From JALORV01 sp963780715 (lineage in GTDB: Bacteria; Pseudomonadota; Gammaproteobacteria; Burkholderiales; Burkholderiaceae_F): 64,000 bases of DNA. Where the stretch lies: positions 62,001 through 126,000 of the forward strand of contig CAWADK010000024.1 in NCBI GenBank assembly GCA_963780715.1. Reading direction: 5' to 3'. The translations under genes and the position numbers were made by a program. A model generated the notes under the pieces. It worked only from the letters and a program-made list of their open reading frames with translations. It did not search any database and was not told where the DNA came from. This document shows, in pieces, positions 61,861 to 64,000 of the stretch (within the stretch, counting starts at the first letter, position 1; every line of letters starts with the position of its first letter).

Positions 61861-63951
61861 TTAGCGTGCAAAGGGATGGACCCACACGCCCTGAATGCCC
61901 GAGGCGCGCTCGCTGACTGACATTCCATTCGATGTGCCGCTGACGTACACCAGTATTCCAGCGCTGGCGCTGGAACCGAATGCGGGCAGGGCGTAGCCGC
62001 CGACGTAGTTGTTCGACGGAACCGGCGGTATCGACGAAGCCAGCGACGCGTAAACCCCCGGCAGTGCATTCGGCGGCGGCGTCAGGCCGCGCACCGATCC
62101 GTCCGGCCCGACGCGCTGCAGGTAGATCACCCACTGCCTCGAGTTCATCGGCCCCAGCGGTTGCGACCACGCGACCACAAACTCACCATCGAAGTAAGTG
62201 GTCGTCACCGCCGCCCGTGTGCCGGCCGTGCCGGCTACGTTGATCGGCCCGCCATCGAGCACAGTGAGGTCGGGCGCGAAGCGGCGCGCGTAAACGAAGC
62301 CGTCGCTCGTGATCCAGGCGATCAGCACGCCGCTGCCGCTCGCCGCCATGTGGATGCGGCCGGCAGGAATCTGCACGACGACGCCGGTTGCATCGAGCAC
62401 CATGCCGGCTGGCGTCACGCGGGCGAGCTTCCATCCGGTGGCGTCACCGTAGGCGACGATGAAGTTCGTGCCGTCGAAGACAACGTTCGGTGTGATCGCG
62501 CTGTAGCTGAAGTCCGGCGAGATGCGGAACGGCGTGCCCAGCGTTGCGTCGGGTGCGACGAAGCGTCCTTCGATAAAAGTCGACGAGGACGTCGCCGGTC
62601 CACCGTAGTAGATCACCAGGAAGGCGCCGCCGCCGTAGGCAACGGACGGGTGCCGCGACGTCACGCCCGGCGCCATGGGCGCGATACCCTGTGGCAATAG
62701 CACGAGCGGCGACGCGTCGGTCAGCACACCGTTCGCCGAGATGCGATGCGCGACGATCGACGGCTCCGTGGTGCCGGTGATGCTTGGCGCGATCGGATTG
62801 CGCTGCTCGAACACGGCGAGATAGGTGCCCGCGCCGAAGGCGAGCGACAGGGTTTCGCGCGTGTCGTTCGAGAGCACCGGAGGGCCGATATCGATGATGG
62901 ACGGCAGCGACGCGTTCGGCCCGTCGGGCAGGCGCAGATACCCCATGCGGCGCAGCAGCCACTTGTTGGTCAGCGCGTCATAGGTGTAGTTCTTTCCGAG
63001 CACGAGAAAGGTCGTGCCGCTCGACGCCGCAGCCGGCGTGTCGACCGGATCGGGTGGATCGCCCACGTTGGTCTGTGTCAGCACGCCAAAGGTGGGGCCC
63101 ATCACCTCCTCGGGATTGCTCATGCCTTTGCGCACACCACCGACATGGAAGCCGCGTGCCTCGATGGTGTTTGTGAGGATCGTCGAGCCTTGCGAGGAAC
63201 CCACCGTATGGCGCCGGATGACGCCTGCGCCCGGGGCGATCCACGTGGTTTCGTTCGTGGTGACCGGGATGACCTGGCCGTTGGATGTCAACTTCGCGTT
63301 CGCAGTGATCGTCGCGAGGCGTCTGGCGGCCGCCGGGAAGGTGCCCGCGGGCACGGTGACCGACTCGAAGCCCATGATGCTGATCGTCTGCGTCGCATCG
63401 ACGGTCTCGTTCTTGCCGTCGCCGTCAAGGTCCATGCCGAAGTCCAGGCCCGTCTTGGTGAGCGAGGAAACGGGGCCGGCGGCCACCGGGAACAGCAGCT
63501 CGACATAGGGAATGACTCCCGCCGTGAGGGTGTCGGTCGCATCGTTGTTGCCGTAGAAGGCGACCCCACCAGGAAGCTTGCGGTAATACATCTCATAGGC
63601 GGGCGTGGCCGGCGCGTCACCGAAGAGCCGCTCGGCGAACACCGTCGTGGAGACACCGAGCACGGTCTTGTTGCCGGCAATCGACACGGAGGCCAGTTCG
63701 TACTGCGTGGTCCCCATCGCGGACGTCGCCGAGTTGTAGGTCCAGCTGTCGAAGCCACCGGTCGGGACATAGTTCTGCGGGTCCCCCGGCCCGGTCAGCA
63801 ACGGCTGCAGCGGATCGGTGATCGGGATCGGAGCGGGAGCGGGGGCACTGCCGCCATCACCTCCGCCGCCGCCGCACGCCGCGGCCAGCGCCGCGATCGT
63901 GACAGCCATCGACAGGCGCCTGAACGAGCCGAAAGTCCTGGGTGCAGTCAT
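61861..63951 (-). CDS. Large lipoprotein of unknown function
   Basis: 696 residues from the ATG at 63951. Lipobox LAAAC followed by a Gly/Ser/Pro-rich linker. The rest is beta-rich with repeated units such as GVLIAWITSDGFVYARRFAP and GAFLVIYYGGPATS, resembling beta-propeller repeats. A calcium-binding-like DLDGDGKNE lies near residue 170. It is probably displayed on the outer membrane. No enzyme motif is seen. Confidence 0.8.
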   Translation of the reverse strand: MTAPRTFGSFRRLSMAVTIAALAAACGGGGGDGGSAPAPAPIPITDPLQPLLTGPGDPQNYVPTGGFDSWTYNSATSAMGTTQYELASVSIAGNKTVLGVSTTVFAERLFGDAPATPAYEMYYRKLPGGVAFYGNNDATDTLTAGVIPYVELLFPVAAGPVSSLTKTGLDFGMDLDGDGKNETVDATQTISIMGFESVTVPAGTFPAAARRLATITANAKLTSNGQVIPVTTNETTWIAPGAGVIRRHTVGSSQGSTILTNTIEARGFHVGGVRKGMSNPEEVMGPTFGVLTQTNVGDPPDPVDTPAAASSGTTFLVLGKNYTYDALTNKWLLRRMGYLRLPDGPNASLPSIIDIGPPVLSNDTRETLSLAFGAGTYLAVFEQRNPIAPSITGTTEPSIVAHRISANGVLTDASPLVLLPQGIAPMAPGVTSRHPSVAYGGGAFLVIYYGGPATSSSTFIEGRFVAPDATLGTPFRISPDFSYSAITPNVVFDGTNFIVAYGDATGWKLARVTPAGMVLDATGVVVQIPAGRIHMAASGSGVLIAWITSDGFVYARRFAPDLTVLDGGPINVAGTAGTRAAVTTTYFDGEFVVAWSQPLGPMNSRQWVIYLQRVGPDGSVRGLTPPPNALPGVYASLASSIPPVPSNNYVGGYALPAFGSSASAGILVYVSGTSNGMSVSERASGIQGVWVHPFAR

Positions 63952-64000
63952 ACGGTTCTCCCATCCGGAAAGGGCGATGAGAGACGCATCCCTGACCACC

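Noticed and set aside
1..64000. tRNA, rRNA, CRISPR array, insertion sequence or attachment site
   Set aside because: Looked for cloverleaf arms, regularly spaced repeats and transposase motifs on both strands; none was convincing by eye.

Overview
The window is about two-thirds G+C, densely packed with genes, and protein content points to a Betaproteobacterium, probably Burkholderiales-like. The reasons are AqpZ, FixJ-type regulators, a MoxR/DUF58/VWA set, a FadD ligase, a giant BTAD-AAA-TPR regulator and an aryl polyene locus carrying a XanB2/FkbO-type chorismatase. I see no rRNA, tRNA, CRISPR array, transposase or replication origin. Genes in at least a dozen places change reading frame while the encoded protein stays well conserved in each piece. 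These look more like indel errors in the assembly than real decay, and they are flagged gene by gene.

Layout. 1-7.2 kb (minus strand): an octaheme c-type cytochrome (cut by the window edge), a periplasmic HAD phosphatase, two cysteine-type arylsulfatases (the second broken by about seven frame changes) and aquaporin Z. 7.2-11.7 kb (minus): a stand-alone receiver protein, a periplasmic double rhodanese with a CsoR/RcnR-like operator in front of it, and a two-component pair whose kinase has a periplasmic substrate-binding-like sensor. 11.8-17.3 kb: an HtrA-like protease, MoxR ATPase, DUF58 protein and two BatA-like VWA membrane proteins, one on each side of the set. 17.4-19.7 kb: a lone CoxL-like molybdopterin subunit.

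19.8-26.5 kb is the most unusual part. A 41-residue peptide gene on the minus strand has a textbook double-glycine leader and would release a seven-residue peptide. Divergent from it is a large BTAD/AAA/TPR regulator, followed by four genes for exported proteins (CsgG-like, unknown, Ivy-like lysozyme inhibitor, unknown) and a 62-codon gene. The same 17-bp element, with TAACG repeated at an 11-bp spacing, sits before the regulator and before the exported-protein genes (15 of 17 positions identical). This looks like a small self-contained regulon, possibly peptide-controlled. 26.7-29.3 kb holds broken genes: an unknown exported protein, a ROK sugar kinase and another exported protein.

29.5-46.7 kb is an aryl polyene (xanthomonadin-type) biosynthesis locus in two converging arms. 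The plus arm has an ACP, a ketosynthase, a chorismatase to make the hydroxybenzoate starter, an acyltransferase, a glycosyltransferase and a methyltransferase. The minus arm has an ACP, a membrane protein, an adenylate-forming ligase, two hotdog dehydratases, a LpxL-like acyltransferase, a LolA-like carrier, an MMPL exporter, an alpha/beta hydrolase, a ketosynthase and a ketosynthase-like partner. Many genes overlap by 4 bp. No ketoreductase is present. Between the arms lie two tandem YajG-like lipoprotein genes, the second degenerate.

46.8-64 kb is mixed: FadD, an alpha/beta hydrolase, cytochrome b561, a saccharopine-dehydrogenase-like reductase, a NYN/PIN-type protein with an H1-like tail, a lipoprotein with a thaumatin-like domain, a TrpB2-type synthase, a cold-shock/Excalibur membrane protein, an orphan AAA ATPase, a nitronate monooxygenase-like enzyme and a second large lipoprotein.
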